NCBI GenBank assembly: GCA_003024785.1
Contig: PUQB01000262.1
Location: forward strand, 186,001 to 250,000
From: Selaginella tamariscina
Lineage: Eukaryota; Streptophyta; Lycopodiopsida; Selaginellales; Selaginellaceae
DNA length: 64,000 nt
Reading direction: 5' to 3'
Position numbers and translations under genes: made by a program. Positions 44,940 through 58,980 of this stretch are shown one piece after another (position 1 is the stretch's first letter; every line of letters starts with the position of its first letter). A model generated the notes under the pieces. The model saw nothing but the letters and a program-made list of their open reading frames with translations. It did not search any database and was not told where the DNA came from.

Positions 44940-47470
44940 GTATCCTGCTTATATTAATGTCTTTTTCTTTGAAGATTACACTCGATTGATTCATTCTTTT
45001 ATGGATTTCACCAAAGCTAAGTCCTGAACATAATGTCTTATTGAAAATCTAGAGTAAACTTAGGAAGAAGATATTATAAGGTCTTATTTAAGAACAAGAG
45101 GTTGGTCATGTTCATCTTTTTCAGCAGTAGTACGATTCTTTCACTTGAGTATGACAAGCAGCTTGCTGAGTTTTTAGAGCATGATCATACTGTAAAATAT
45201 ATTCTTCTACGGCAACGACAAACGAGTTTGGTACATATTAACAAGGAGTCACCTAGAGCAGCTTATAAAGTTCAATTCAAATGACATATAAACAAGAACT
45301 CATCGGAGAACTTGTCCAGAATCTACTAGTTCATGATCCATGTAGGAAGTTATTGATGCAACTCAATATCAGGAAGAAATTGGTGTGTTCATGCTCTCTT
45401 GTGCAACTAGTAAATATTTGCCTGGTTAACTCTCTTTCTGTGAAGAGGTCGTGAACCATGGGGAATTAACTTTTTATACCACCCAGGTTCTTTTATTTTT
45501 GAATTCGTATGGCATGTATATGGTAGAACAGGGGCATAAAGGGGTGAAGCATGACAAGGTTTTTCCTAAGTTATATAAATAGAATACTTAAATAATTTTA
45601 TTAAATGATTAAATGAATAAAGATTGTATATGTAATAGTATAAGATGGAAAGAGAATTAGTGTTATTAATGTTCAAAATTTTAACTTTGTATATCATACC
45701 ATAATATACATAGTTATTAGTTTATATAAATTTATTTAATTTATGTATTTATAAAAGAAAAATATGTTAAAAAAAAGTATGATAATAACTAAACGGGGTG
45801 TATGTATATTTTCGCACTTATTTAATTTAATAAAATTTTACAGTACCAAACTTATTTTAAAAATTATTTCCATCGTATATTAAAGTTTTTTGAATTACTG
45901 ATCGTTCCTAAATAACATGTATGTTAGTATTAAGTGAACTTATATATATTAAGTGAACGGGTCATGAATAAACTAAACATACCGAGTGCTTGTAAGATTG
46001 CCTTTAGAGACGGAGAGCTAGTCGGTCTGAAGAAGGCATTACTACAACTATGGACATGAATCTGGGGTCCAAAACAAGCAGATGAAGCTGGTACCTAACC
46101 ATGACGCGCGGCCAAATGTGTTGAATCACGGGATAATGTTGAGCTTTTTGATATGATTAAAAGTATAAAATTGCTAATGTTTATGCTACTTTAACTGAAA
46201 TAGGTGCTGAACAAGAGAAGAGCCGTTAGTGAATTGATTTCGGTGCCAGAGTTCTTGTTAGGATCAAAATGTTTTCACAATAGGGAAGATGTGTTTAGTG
46301 TTGAGATGCCATTGTCCAAGTGTCCTGCAGAAGAAGTTTGGACAAACACAATATTTCCAATGGTATTAACCATACTCTTTCTCCTCACCCGAAGGAAGAT
46401 GCATGTTGTAGCTTTTCTGATGGAGTTGCACTTGAAATTGTGGTAGAAAAGCCAGGACCACACACTATCAACTCTGAAAGCTCTGAAACCTACACGGCAA
46501 TATCTTCCTTGCGTGCTTTATTTTCTAATGAAGCATTGAAATGACAATATGCTTGGTTGCTTCTTGCAATGTAAGTCGAGTTCTGAGTTCAACTTGAGAA
46601 TAACTCATGAACCCTATTACCTTTGGGTGTTCAAGTTGAAGTAGGTCCATTGAAAGATTTAAAGAGTGACTAATTGCCAAAGGGCGGTTGTGGATTACAT
46701 AGAGATCTTCTTACCTCCAGTAGCTAAGGTAATTTTTAGTCATATATTAATTGCTCTTGCTGCAACTTTAAACTTGGAAATACACTAAATGGATGTCAAA
46801 AACATATTTCTTCATGGGGGATGGATCAATGGCTCAAACATAGGTACCACCTATGTTTGAGATTAAAAGTTGTTTAAACTTAGTTAAATAAATCAAATTA
46901 ATCTATATATGAACAGAGTCCTGGTATAGATGTGAAGTAAACATGAGCATATATATATATATGGTCCAGATGTTATTTTTGTTGGAGTTTATGTTTGTTG
47001 TCTTTTTAGTAACGTAGAAGGAGACTTAACTAAAGCCTTTAAAATTGGAGTTTATGTTTGTCATCTCCTTTTTAATGTCAAACTAGGCTTAACTAAAGTC
47101 TTTAAAATGATTGATATGGGTGAGTTTGCTTATAGTTTAGGAATACAGGTACATAGAAGAGATTGATCTGCCTTTCTTCACCAAAAGAAATACTTTAAGA
47201 CCCTACTGGAAAGGTTCAAAGATGTGTCAAAAAAACAGTAACCAACCAGATATAGTTGATCCCCCATTTCAAAACCTTGTGGGTTCGATCTCTCAACTAG
47301 TCATCCGGATGTTGCAGCAGCTGTGGTTCATTTGTTCCAATTCATGTAAATGCCCATGTATAAGCATTGGTATTTGCTTGCAATATACTTGACTACCTTG
47401 CAAGAACTTTAGAGCTTCATATACTCTATGTAGGGAGTGATGAGGAACTTGTGGGGAACAAGCGATCAAG
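44940..47470 (+). pseudogene. Ty1/copia remnant in duplication copy 1
   Basis: Relics occur in order on the plus strand. An integrase piece, EDYTRLIHSF, lies near 44975 and EYDKQLAEFLEHD near 45145-45185. An integrase end, LSKCPAEEVWTN, lies near 46310-46345. A reverse transcriptase piece, FKMIDMGEFAYSLGIQVH, lies near 47105-47155 with HQKKYFKTLLERFKD after it. An RNase H piece lies near 47305-47345. Stops and shifts are frequent. The matching relic in copy 2 dates the insertion before the duplication. Confidence 0.7.
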
Positions 47471-47491
47471 AACTTGAAGATGTTAATTATA

Positions 47492-47590
47492 CTCTCTCTC
47501 TCTCTCTCTCATATATATATAGAGAGAGAGAGAGATAAATGGCTCTCATTATATATATAGAGAGAGAGATAAATGGATAGATAGATAGAT
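47492..47590. repeat. Self-complementary (CT)n(AT)n(AG)n and GATA repeats
   Basis: (CT)n at 47492-47510 runs through (AT)n into (AG)n at 47521-47534 and can fold on itself. A similar smaller block and GATA units follow to 47590. Confidence 0.8.
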
Positions 47591-48016
47591 AGATATAACT
47601 GTACGCATGCTCATACAGTTAACATGGGATAAACAGACATTATATCGTCAGCATATGGTTAAGCATGCATATCTACCGTGTACAAATTTTATGTGAATCT
47701 TCACGAGAGACGGTCGGTTTAAGGTTTAAGGTTTTGGGCTTCACGCACGTCTGCTCTTGGCGAGAGAGGCTTGCAAGCGATCGATCGTATGTGTTAGTAT
47801 TTAAACTAAATCATTAATTTTAATATTTTAAACACAAGTTAAAGTTCCAACATTAAATGTGACAATGATCATATAAAAAGTTATATAATGCATTTTTATT
47901 AACTAAGTTCTATTACATATGTCGAAAGGCTCTAACATTTGTATGCATATCCTGTTTTTTCAAAAAAAAAAAACTGGATGTTATAAAATGTAACAAGTCA
48001 ACCCGCACGCACATCC

Positions 48017-49158
48017 TTACGAAGTATATATTCTCGTGAACTCTATATAGGAAAGTAGCTTCCGACAAGTCCATATACTTCCATCAAAGTAGCTTTGGAG
48101 CTTGTTGACAACCGTTACTCTTTCTACAATCTCCCTATCTATCTCAATCTTTACGAACTCCAAGCAAGGAAACATGTTGAAGATGTGCTTCACTGCACGA
48201 AGTGTATCATTGCTAGTAAATTGGACCACCAACTGCTGAAGACTCTGAGCACTGGAAAACTCAGAAAGATTGGCTATTGTCCCAACTGGCCTTTCAAGAC
48301 AGACCAAGCTTTGGACGTTATCTATCCGTGGATAGCTCTCACAACAGTAGAACCTCTTGAGTCCCCGTGCATACACCTTGAGCAATAGCTTTCCATACTG
48401 ATCAAGTGTAAATCACAAATGTTTGAGTTTGTAATTTCGAAAACTTTTCAGTTTGGCATTTTTCCAGGTGCAGCTCTTTTAGCCTTGGACATTCAAATAG
48501 CTGTGCGTTAGCGCTACTGATTTTTACTCTCGAGAGACTTAAATACTCTAGATGGATCAAGGATTCATGTTCAAAACGGTTCCAAATATTTCTTAATTCC
48601 ACCCTCTTAAGGTTTTCACCGCCTACAAGCTTCATAGTTCTGCACATGCAGCCACCTATAAAGATTTCTCTTAATCCATTAGGGCACTCAAGAACGTTGT
48701 AAACTTGCATACATCCCTTATAGTGAAACACTTGTAATGAAGGCCACTGCTTGAGGAGCAGGTCTACTTGGACATTTGAAGCCCAGCCAGTGACACTGAA
48801 GCCTTTGAATACACGCAACTTGGGGAGAGAAACTCCGTGTAACACATCAAAATTGCATTCCGTTGTGGAGATTTCGAGCTCCTGCAGTGTGGAAGACCAC
48901 TTTTGAAGATCATTACCCAGGTTGAAAGGTATAGTAGTGTGTGTTTTAAACTTGAGATACTGTAAATCCTGTCTATGCGAGAACACATACTCGTTATGGA
49001 TCATTTGGAAGAGTGAATTTCAATTTAGGTACTCTTTTGAACATTCCCCTGAATGGCTTAAATAGGAGAGACAATTGTGTCCAGAGCTTTGCATCTGTAA
49101 TCTTGCTACTCACTTGCCATATTTCATCTTCATGTAGCTCTCTTAGCACCTTCACCAT
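48017..49158 (-). pseudogene. Leucine-rich-repeat protein of the F-box/FBD type, copy 1
   Basis: Three minus-strand segments are collinear: 49158-48994 (about 54 residues), 49004-48402 (200 residues) and about 48410-48017 (122 residues or more). They carry leucine-rich repeats of the plant F-box/FBD kind, such as LQELEISTTECNFDVL, PKLRVFKGF, LEYLSLSRVKISS and CPRLKELHLEKC. The end, FPCLEFVKIEIDREIVERV, resembles the start of an FBD region. These proteins normally select targets for ubiquitin ligases. No F-box is seen; a splice-acceptor-like CAG lies just before 49158, so an upstream exon may be missing. Two register changes (near 49000 and 48415) suggest a pseudogene, a short intron or base errors. 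Confidence 0.65.
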
Positions 49159-52100
49159 ATTCTGGTATTAAACCTTATCCTTTAAGTACCCTAAGTTTTG
49201 GGTTTATTATCCTTAAAGTGGAGTCTTACCGTAAAAAATGTTAGTATTCATTAATCTTAAGGTTCAAACTTATATCTTTCTATTTTTGAACTGTTTTTAA
49301 AATGTTATATTAAATGTATTGAATTATATATATTATATTTATTAAAATCACATTATTAATTTTAAAATTTATAAGCTTATATATTTAAATATTTAATTTT
49401 CATTTGAAAATTAATATATGGTCAAATATAAATCCCACTAATAATTTAACTAAAATTTATATACATTTACTATTAACAATATAATATTATTAATGTTTTA
49501 TTGTGCTTTTACCCTAATATATTACCTTATGTATGTTATTTATAAACCATCGAAACATATTTAATCTATAGAATACAAATATTTTCTAAAGAATATATAA
49601 ATATTTATTTTGAAAAGTTATAAAAAGATTATTTAAAATTCACGCAAAATAATTCAAAATTCAATGTACATAAACATAAATATACTAATATGCCATACTT
49701 GTGTGCTGGTGTGTAGGAAATTATTCTGGTGTCTTATATATCTATTTAGTGTGTATATGCTTTGTCCATGAGCCTACATGTGGTGTATCATATTTGTACA
49801 TATATTAGAACCTATCTTGTTTAATATTGTTAAATTAATAAACTTAATAATATAATATCTTTTCCTAAAGAATACTCTCTAATGTTCAATCAATTTAATA
49901 ATTTATAGAATATAATTAATTATGCAATTAATCATATATGAACATTAATATTATACATGATATAAAATTAATTAATAAATTAATCATATATTAATTAATT
50001 GAATGAGACAGAAAACTTTATAATTAATCATATAATTAGTTAAATGACTTAATTATCTATTTAATCTAATTAAATCCATTTAAAATTAAAAAACTTAAGA
50101 ATAAACTTGTGTAAATCAATAATTTATTTAATTTAATATTATCACTGGTCGACAATATTAAATTAAGCAAGTATTTATTGTATATGTATGGACAAGTGTT
50201 GGTATTAAAGTTACATTATTTAAATAATATCATATGCTATTGATAAAGGGAGATGTACTAAAGACTTCAACTAAACAGCTTCATGTTTAGTAAAATACAA
50301 TCTTATGTGGCTCATGCGTGAATGTGTGTGTGTGTGTGTGCGCGCCGTGAGAAAGAGAGAGAGAATTAATATAAAAACCAGGACTAGTATATATAATTAT
50401 ATGTAAGTGTGAATTGCTAGGAAGGGAAGGAGTATTGTTTATAAATTAAAAAAATACATATGAGAATTTTAATAATATTTAAAAGATTTATGGTAAGATC
50501 TCAAATGTATATTGAGTGTATATCGCAATTGAGTTTTACATTAAATTAACTTGAGTCATACAATCAACTTTAGTTAGTAAAGTCAATGATGGCCTGTTGT
50601 GTTTTGCCTTCATTCTTCCTTAAAACATATTCATGATTAGCTACATAAAATGTAAATTAAAAAGTTTAAATGAGGTTAGCTCACATCATAAATCCTAGTG
50701 TGGTTCGCAACAAACTTTTATTAGTTCTCTGCAAATCGTACATGGGTTTACCACGGATGAACCCGAAGTTGAGTTTCATTATAGATGGTGATATTTGGAA
50801 AACTTACTAAATATGTTAACATAAGGGTAATTAAATTTACCTATGCTAATCTTATGGCAATGTTAATGTTTTTAACATTGTTACATTATGAATAGCATAG
50901 CATTTCAACACAAAAAGCATCTGGTGTAATTGAATTGTCTTTGAATATTCAAGTTGAAACATCGTGTTAACCTGGGGAACGAGCACAAGACAATTCCCAA
51001 CATGCACATAGTGTGACACAAATAACTACAAATAACTCATGGAGTTCTTCTCCATGTATGTTGAATCAAGTGGCATCCCAATTAACACTAATTGCTTGGC
51101 TGGTGTTCACCACATCTAGAATACTCTGTTATTATTCCCAAAAACTCTAGTGACCCTGGACAATTGGATGACGTGCTAAGTAATATATTGATAAAGCAAA
51201 CAACATCACCTGAAAAAGTGCTTACTAGATGAGGGTGCTCAATGGAGTGCATAGCACATGACAACAAAGTTTTAAAGGCTTTATGTTTCACCATATCAAA
51301 AGCCTATCCAAATATGATGTGCCGATTGATTGAGTAGAAGAACAAGAAGCCATCGCTGCTACAAAGGACAATGGGCATATGTGATGATAAGACTAGTTCA
51401 ATGGTTTAGTAAAAATTTCCAATTAAAACACTGTCACATTGTAAATGCATAATTAAATACCTACCTAAAGACATTATAATCCAAAACTTTGTTGGTTGAA
51501 GCAAGCATGAGTTAATCTAAATAATGCAATCATGTTGTGAAGCATGCTTGATAATAAAACATAAAAATTAACAAGTATGTCTTATGACGAGGTAAACATT
51601 ATTATTATCACATTAATAATTATAGTCCTAAAACTTTAATTGTGAAATAAATTTGAGAACAAACAATGGTATAATAATCCTAAACAAATTGTTCATTTTA
51701 AATATAAAGTGTATTTTGAAATGCATGAACGTGATGAGCTTTGGATTTTGAAAAGTTAGGTAATACTCCATCTAATTTGTACATGTTATTTATTATTGCG
51801 GCAACATGAACTATGGATGGATTAACACGACAATGACTAGTTCAATAAAGATGTGTTGATAAACTGTCACTTAAATTGTTAGCACAAGTAAAGGTCCCGT
51901 ATTCATCAAGAACGTGAACATGCAATAAGTAAGATGTTGGGTAGCCTAGTCATTATTTTCATTTTTAACATTCATTATACTATGGGTGAGATGCTTTTTG
52001 CATAAATAGGTTTGAGTAGATGTTATATTTGAATATTTCTACCTTTATTAAGTTTCTTTCAATCGTTAAATATATCATAATGGCGTCGTTGCATGTTTTA

Positions 52101-53371
52101 AGAAGTGTTGAAGAGTTAGAAGGTCAAAAACCATGGATTCAATCATGATCACCCTTGTCTTATAAGTAATCATGGATTCATGATTCAACTTGACAAAATA
52201 AGTTATGTTCATCAGCCCGTCCCTAAGGATAATGCTCTTTCACATACATCTAGGTAGTGGGAGAATGAAATTCATGACATGCACAAAAGACATTAAACAT
52301 CGTTGGAGAGAGAAATTGATTTGGGACATGAACAAGACAATAATAAGTGGAGAAGGAATTCCACGGCTTCTTAACTACAACAATTTACTACTTGAGGCTT
52401 TATATTTTCATGTATGAGAGAACATGAACAATAAAAAAGTTGAGATGATGGTTTATCCTTACAAAATGCACATTTCATTTTGGTTGAAAATTCAATTGTT
52501 GCTTCGTAATCTAATGATGGAGTGCATAAATGCAGATGCCTAAAAATAAGGGTAAATCCTATATATAAAATTAACAAAATTTTTTTAATTGCGTAGGAAA
52601 GGAGACTCATGAGCCTCATTGTCACCATAGTGGTTAGGATGTGGTGTGGTGTCTTCCTAACTAGCAAGTGATGTTATGTATTGGGCAACATTCTTTGCAT
52701 ATTGAGGAAGCAAAAAGTGTTGAGATTAAGATGTCGCACATCAAAAAACTATATCAAAGGATATCATAATTACAAAGATTTATGTATGTCACGTTGACAT
52801 TGTCTCTTGAGTTACATTGCAAGTTACGAGTGTCTTTATTGAGAAGGCTAGTTACACAAGGTTTGTCTAGACTTATGTAAAAGAAGGGAGTATCGGATAT
52901 CATTGCACCTTTTGTGTCACTACACTCCTCATCTTTCTTGGAGCTAGGGTTGAGGGAAAATAGTTTTTACAAATACTTACCATATTTGAGTTTGTTTGGT
53001 TCCTTCCTAATTGATAGTGTAACTATTTTGTGGAGGATGTGAGTCTCATGTTCAACCAATACTTTTTATGAATTTTAGGCATTGCACTTTCATTTAATTT
53101 AAAGGTTAAATGATTTATTTAGGAATATGTTTCACATCCCCTTAATCTATACCTAAAATAAAGTTATGTTGCAACTTCAACAACTTCTATGAGATTTTCA
53201 TCCCTTTTTAAATAGAACCCAAGTGGCAGTAGTAAAGAACATAGACCTAGCTCCAAGCAATGAGGTTTATAACGACACCTTTGGCATGTAAAGCTATAGT
53301 AATAACCTCATGAAGTGTACCAACCTCTCTCTATATTCGTTGTAATGCCTTCTTAATGGTTACAACCCGAA

Positions 53372-53628
53372 CATGGACATCATCATAATCATGTTGGATG
53401 AAAGGATGTTGTTGTTATCAAGTTTGAGGAATGTAGACAGCTGATTTTGTCTAGGAGAATTTCAAGGCATCAACTTATGGTAAAATGCAATATAGAATAT
53501 CATATCTTCATATGGTGCACATGCCCAGGGAAGCATCAAAATGAAGGAGGAGATTGAGGATTAACATGGACATCATCCAATCACGTTGGATAAATGAATG
53601 TCGTTGTTATCAAGTTTAAGGTCATGAA
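53372..53628. repeat. Direct repeat, about 65 bp, two copies
   Basis: Copies near 53372-53436 and 53561-53628 share ACATGGACATCATC, AATCA(T/C)GTTGGAT, and GTTGTTATCAAGTTT. Their spacing is about 190 bp. Confidence 0.7.
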
Positions 53629-54839
53629 CTCAAGGGTTGCTAGTATGCCTTCCTCCATAGGCGCAACACACATGATTCGCACCTAGCTTAGAGGTGATCT
53701 ATACATTGACCACATAACTAATGCTTGAATTAGGTAAGGACAAGTGTACTAACCTTAGTGGCCTGAACTTTACTCACAAATTCACCCCTAATAGGAATCG
53801 AACTTGAAACTAACTGTACACATATAATCGAAGGGTCTAGTTAGGTAAGGACAAGTAGTGGCTTAAGCTTTACTCACAAGTTCATCCTTGATGGGAATTT
53901 GATTGAGGGGTCTAATTAGATAAAGACAAATGCGTCAACCTTAATAGCTTGACAAGTTCCCCAAATGCTAAAGTTTCCCCCCTCCTCTTAAGCCAGTAAG
54001 AGAAAGGGTTAATTAGTGTTTATGAGAGGGCTCATGATCATGATAACCCAGATCCGCTTGGGTCTTTTTCCTATATTCCATAATCTTTACACAAATAGTT
54101 AACCCACTAGATTAGAATTATGACAACAACCCTTTTGTTGTGCCACCTTAAGGTTTGTTTACATAATATCACATTGGAAGTGTAAAAAAAAAGATAAATA
54201 TTTAATTAATTTTAAAAAATCAAGTGAACGTGGATCGAGAATTTAAATCTCCAACAAACAAATTTTTAATCACATTTCATGTACCAAGGGCAAAGTACTC
54301 ACTTTGACATTATTCTTGATGATGTTTCATGTACATGTCTTTGAAAAGGATGTTGATTCTACTCTCATTGTAAAGGTCTACGTTCTCCAAGTCAGAGTTG
54401 TTTAAATAGTACATGTACCTATAGAAACATTTGTTGTTAATTAGTGGTAGTTTCACACATGGCATGGAAATAGTACATGTAATATTAAAGGGCTTGAGTT
54501 CCTTAGTATAGTTGCTTCCCTCTAAGTTCCACTGGTTTTAGATCTTGTCCAATGACTCTGTGACATAACTTTCAAATGTAAGAGACAAGCTACTCTCGTA
54601 GAGGAGAAAGCCCTTTTGTTTCCACAGTTTTATCATCTTTCGACTGTCGTTGATTGTGTAGGTCTCCAAAGACAACACAACATTTCATCACAAGAACCCA
54701 GTTTTTTTATACTACATAAAGAACATATAGTCGAAGGGAATACAATGTATCTCTTAACTAAAATATACTTATTTATATATGTTACCGATATAGGATCCAA
54801 GTGTGTATCTTCTATTTTAATGTACCTTACATATGTATG

Positions 54840-55042
54840 ACACTCTTCAATATATCTCATGCATGTAAGTGTATCACTATTTAAAAATTAATAATGTAAT
54901 ATGGTTACATGTCACTATTTCAATGTATCTTAAGGCTATATGTATATCAATATTTAAAAATTAATAATTAATATGGTTGTTTCTCACTATTTTGGTATAT
55001 TTCAAGGTTGTATGTATATCACTATTTAAAAATTAATAATCA
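54840..55042. repeat. Minisatellite, unit about 71 bp, about 2.5 copies
   Basis: The core TATTTAAAAATTAATAAT recurs near 54878, 54951 and 55023, each preceded by GTAT(A)TCA and followed by a TATGGTT / CACTATTT stretch. Confidence 0.8.
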
Positions 55043-55278
55043 TTTTTTTTAATCTTACTTTATACTATATGAAACAAATATATTAAATATATGAATATAT
55101 CATGTGGTCAGTTATGATTAATATTTGTATTAATATATTATTTAAAATTATTATTTATACTTTAAATTTATTATGTTTTATTTTATTTCATGTAATAAAA
55201 TATATATGATAAACTTATGTAAATATTGGAATGCATATAAGTATATTATAGTTACATATAATATGACATGTGTGTATA

Positions 55279-55288
<10 letters not shown>

Positions 55289-55321
<33 letters not shown>
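55289..55321. repeat. (TA)n microsatellite
   Basis: An uninterrupted TA run. Confidence 0.9.
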
Positions 55322-55324
<3 letters not shown>

Positions 55325-55938
55325 TATTTATTATGTAAATAAATATATTTAAACTTAAATCACACTTGAAGTTTGCTAACCTATTTTAATAGCATTTGGA
55401 ATTATAATAATGAAGAAATTATTCAAGTCTTAAACCATCTCCTTGAGTTTTTTTTATTTTATTTTTAATATAATTGTCCTAGCATTTTATGGAATGAGTT
55501 ATAAATATTATACATGCATGTCGCAATTTTTTTAATATATGTTTTTAGTATATTTTAAGGATATTTTTTTAATATTTGATTAAGACTATTGGATCAGATT
55601 TAATCAAGACTATTTAATGAGATTTCATAAAGAAATTTAATTTGTCTGGGTTATAGGGTTTTTAGGGTTCAATGGCAAAAGATTTTAAATTCTATGTAAC
55701 TACAAAAAACATCATAATGTCACATATTTCATATTGAGAGGAGATGATGAATTATCAATAATTAATCGGTTTTTCCATAATAATGCCCAAGTTGAATCCC
55801 TTCATGCCCAGATTTACAATTCTTACCAGTAGATTTGCAAATGGAAGACTCATACCAGACTTATTAGGTGTGGTGTGTGCATGCATGTTTCTCCAAACAT
55901 TTAACATGTGTATTTTAAGTTGCAAACAATGATATATG

Positions 55939-56044
55939 CCGTAGTAAAAAAACGCTACGGATTAGTAATTAAATTAGATTAATAATTAGTAAACTAGTAA
56001 TTAGATTAGTAATTAAACATTTCTGTAGCATTTTTTTACTACGG
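55939..56044. mobile_element. Short inverted-repeat element, MITE-like
   Basis: The 106-bp element begins CCGTAGTAAAAAAACGCTAC and ends with its near-perfect complement (GTAGCATTTTTTTACTACGG). The interior is TTAGTAATTA-type repeats. No coding capacity. A target duplication is not obvious (perhaps 2 bp). Confidence 0.55.
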
Positions 56045-58980
56045 ATTTAATTACTGGTTGCAAATATAGTCAGTTCTTAATTAATTTATGAAAGTATGTA
56101 TAAAAGAATGTGTGTACATAACTTAAAGAATATAACTTAATTTTTGATTAGTATATGTACCATCCACATTGAGACTCAAACCATCACCATCCTCTCTTCT
56201 AGTTGGAGATAATGTTCTTTAAGGTATAAACTTTACATTTGTGTTTTGGTTTGCTTAAGGCCACATGCCTCATTTTTGTAAGTTAATTAAGTATATAGTT
56301 ATATACTATTATATAGAGATAATATATATGAACATGATTATATATATATCTTATAATGATATTATTATTATAAAAGTTTATAATTGCCTTATTAATAACA
56401 TTTGGATGTAGTTTGATAAACTTGTTATGACATAACATTGTTAGATAAGGATAATATGTCGATTTTCATACTACATTGGACTTCGTATCTCCCAAGATCA
56501 CATATTATTTATGCAAACTCATACAATTATGTGTTGGATCTAGTAAAAAAATCCCATTATTTATGGTGAGCTATACATACATATATACATAATACATATG
56601 TATACCTATACATGTGTGTGTAATGTATTGTAGGCATTAATATTTAGAACATAGACTATGTATAAAGTTTTGTTATTCCATAAAAATACTTGTCACTTGA
56701 TACTTATTACAAGTGATAAGTTAATAACACACACATATTATAGTTTACTTTTATAAACATATTAACTTAGTTCTTTTATATGTAAATCATCTTGTCCTAA
56801 CAGTGCTAGAACTTAATGCTTAACTTTAAGTGTTAAAACTTATGGATCACAAAGTATAGAATTATATATAAATATTTTTATATGCATTAAGGCATTCAAA
56901 ATTGGTTTACATAAAATGCATATAAGTAAATATATTATTATGTATATAAATGTTTATATTTTATACTAATATAAAATTTTGACATGCAATACTTATAGTA
57001 AGATATAAATTTGTGTGAAGTTGAGTATGATATAATGAAATTCATATAATATATTGATTTTAAGATATGAAGAGTGGTATAGTCATTGTTGTTAGGATTT
57101 AGGTGGGTTTTGTATGTGTATGTGCGTGTGTGCATGCATAACACATGTTCTTGACAATTGAGTTTACATTCACTACTTGTTTATGAATTAATAAATGTGA
57201 GATTGTCACTTTATTAATATATATATTTAAATTATAATTATACAAAGACAATTACATTATGTTTGAATAGAAAATATAATTAAGTATATGAATAACTTCT
57301 TTTGCAAGTTACTACATCAATTTTTTGAAGAAATTTGAAGACTTATCATATTGAGTATTTCAAGAAAGGTTTATGTCTTAAATTAAGTTTTTAAATATAT
57401 TCTAAATTTAAGTCTGAATCAAAGTTGAAGTTTGAGTTAAAATGGTTTAAAGTCTAAATTTCAATTTGACTTGAAGTTTGAGACAAAAATTGAATTTGAG
57501 ATGGTCTTCATGTCCAAATCTAAGTTGTTTCATATATGAGTCCAAGATGGTTTAAGGGTTTGTTCAATTGTCTGAGGTTTGATTTAAGATGGTTCATACT
57601 ACCTTTTAACTACAGTATAAAATACATAGAAACTTAAAAATAACTATAAAGTTAATTACAATTAAATTATATAATGTAATTAAAATGTTACATAGAATCT
57701 AAATACAAAGATAACTACTATAATGTGAAATACAGAGAAAGCATTGTGAATATATTATTATAGTAACTTCCTAATTATAATATTTTTAAATTTGTACCAC
57801 TTAATGTATGTTTTTTTAAAACATACGAAAAGAAAATATAGTTTTGCAGTGCATGGTTCGTGAACACACTCACACTGCCTTGTCCACTGAAGACCATCTG
57901 GCTGACCTTCCTTGGGCTCTCAACTTTGTAATCGTTGGGAAGCTTTGACTTTGGAGATATTTATAATTGACTTCATTGCAAACTCCTTGTTCAGTCCTGC
58001 AAAGGAACTCTTAAAGTGCATATAGAGCGAGGGAATTGAAATTTACTTCTGCATATTTATATAAACTATGATTACAATTAATCTTGTTAATTTATTTAAA
58101 AACAAAAACTACTTATACTATTTTGAAGGGAATAATCAAGTCCAACCATTCTGTTGGTAAAGAAGGGTCTGCCACGGAAAGTATCTTTTTATCTTGGCCT
58201 TCTTCTTTGTCAAAAGCTTATTGTTGCTCTTGTTGATGATAGCCTCGATACTTTCTCTGTCTTGATAATGTTCACGAAGCCTTTTCTCATTCTCCATGAG
58301 TATTGGTTGAAGAGAGCATTGTTAATATGTATTCTACGCCTAACGGAGATTTTACACACCTTGACCCATACAGCATGTATGAAAGCTAATGGGTTCCAGT
58401 ACCAAATGAAAGCAAATGGGTTTCTGTTGGAGTGGCTTTGCTATGATCATCCTGATTGGTTAAACCGACCTGGAGAACTTCAAAGTAATATGGAAAAAAA
58501 ATAAATCTTATTTATGTGTTAGTGTGTGAAAATGTTAAAGAATGTTGATTAACTATTGATTAACTATCGTGATTCCCTTGGCTAGGTCTCTATAGTCCAT
58601 GCATGCCAAGCTGATCTGTCATTGAGACTGATCATTCAACGAGACTGACCAAAGATGTGCTACTCGTACAAAACCAGAGAATATACTACTTGACAATCGT
58701 GTTTACAAAGTTATACATGGAAGTAATCTAAGAAACCAGGTTGTCCGTTTTAATAAAGCCATCTCTCAAGGACTTACAAAAGTTGTGTATATATCCATGT
58801 GTATCTGAACCGTATATCTATTCCAATAACCACGGGGATCACATTTCTCTGCCATTGACTATTATATATACATGATTAGTTTAGTGAATCCATATTAAAT
58901 TTATTTTAATTGATTCTTAATTTTGTTATCTAATGGCTTACTATCACAAAGCTACGTACGACATATGGTGTGTATACAGG

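Larger units (their letters stand above)
42460..49158. repeat. Segmental duplication, copy 1
   Basis: It matches copy 2 (58478 to the right edge) in the same order and orientation, offset about 16.0 kb at the left and 15.7 kb at the right. Shared landmarks are CTTCAAAGTAATATGGAAAA, the text near 42600, the hairpin at 44274, the copia remnant at 45000-47500 and the leucine-rich-repeat gene ending at 48017. Divergence and small insertions show it is not recent. Confidence 0.85.
49159..58477. other. AT-rich sequence between the two duplication copies
   Basis: No gene is supported. 50900-54700 has more even composition and may be a heavily decayed repeat, with direct repeats near 53372-53628 and 53724-53945. 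A minisatellite lies at 54840-55042, (TA)n at 55289-55321 and an inverted-repeat element at 55939-56044. A frame at 58154-58504 (116 residues) shows no domain. A minus-strand stretch near 57845-57950 is coding-like but unrecognised. Confidence 0.6.

Noticed and set aside
46204..46544. Two small host genes near 46.3 kb
   Set aside because: PAEEVWTN-type text is a copia integrase relic, with a matching relic in the second duplication copy.
58154..58504. 116-residue gene left of duplication copy 2
   Set aside because: The text is rich in Leu and Ile but shows no domain, and its end runs into the duplicated flank.
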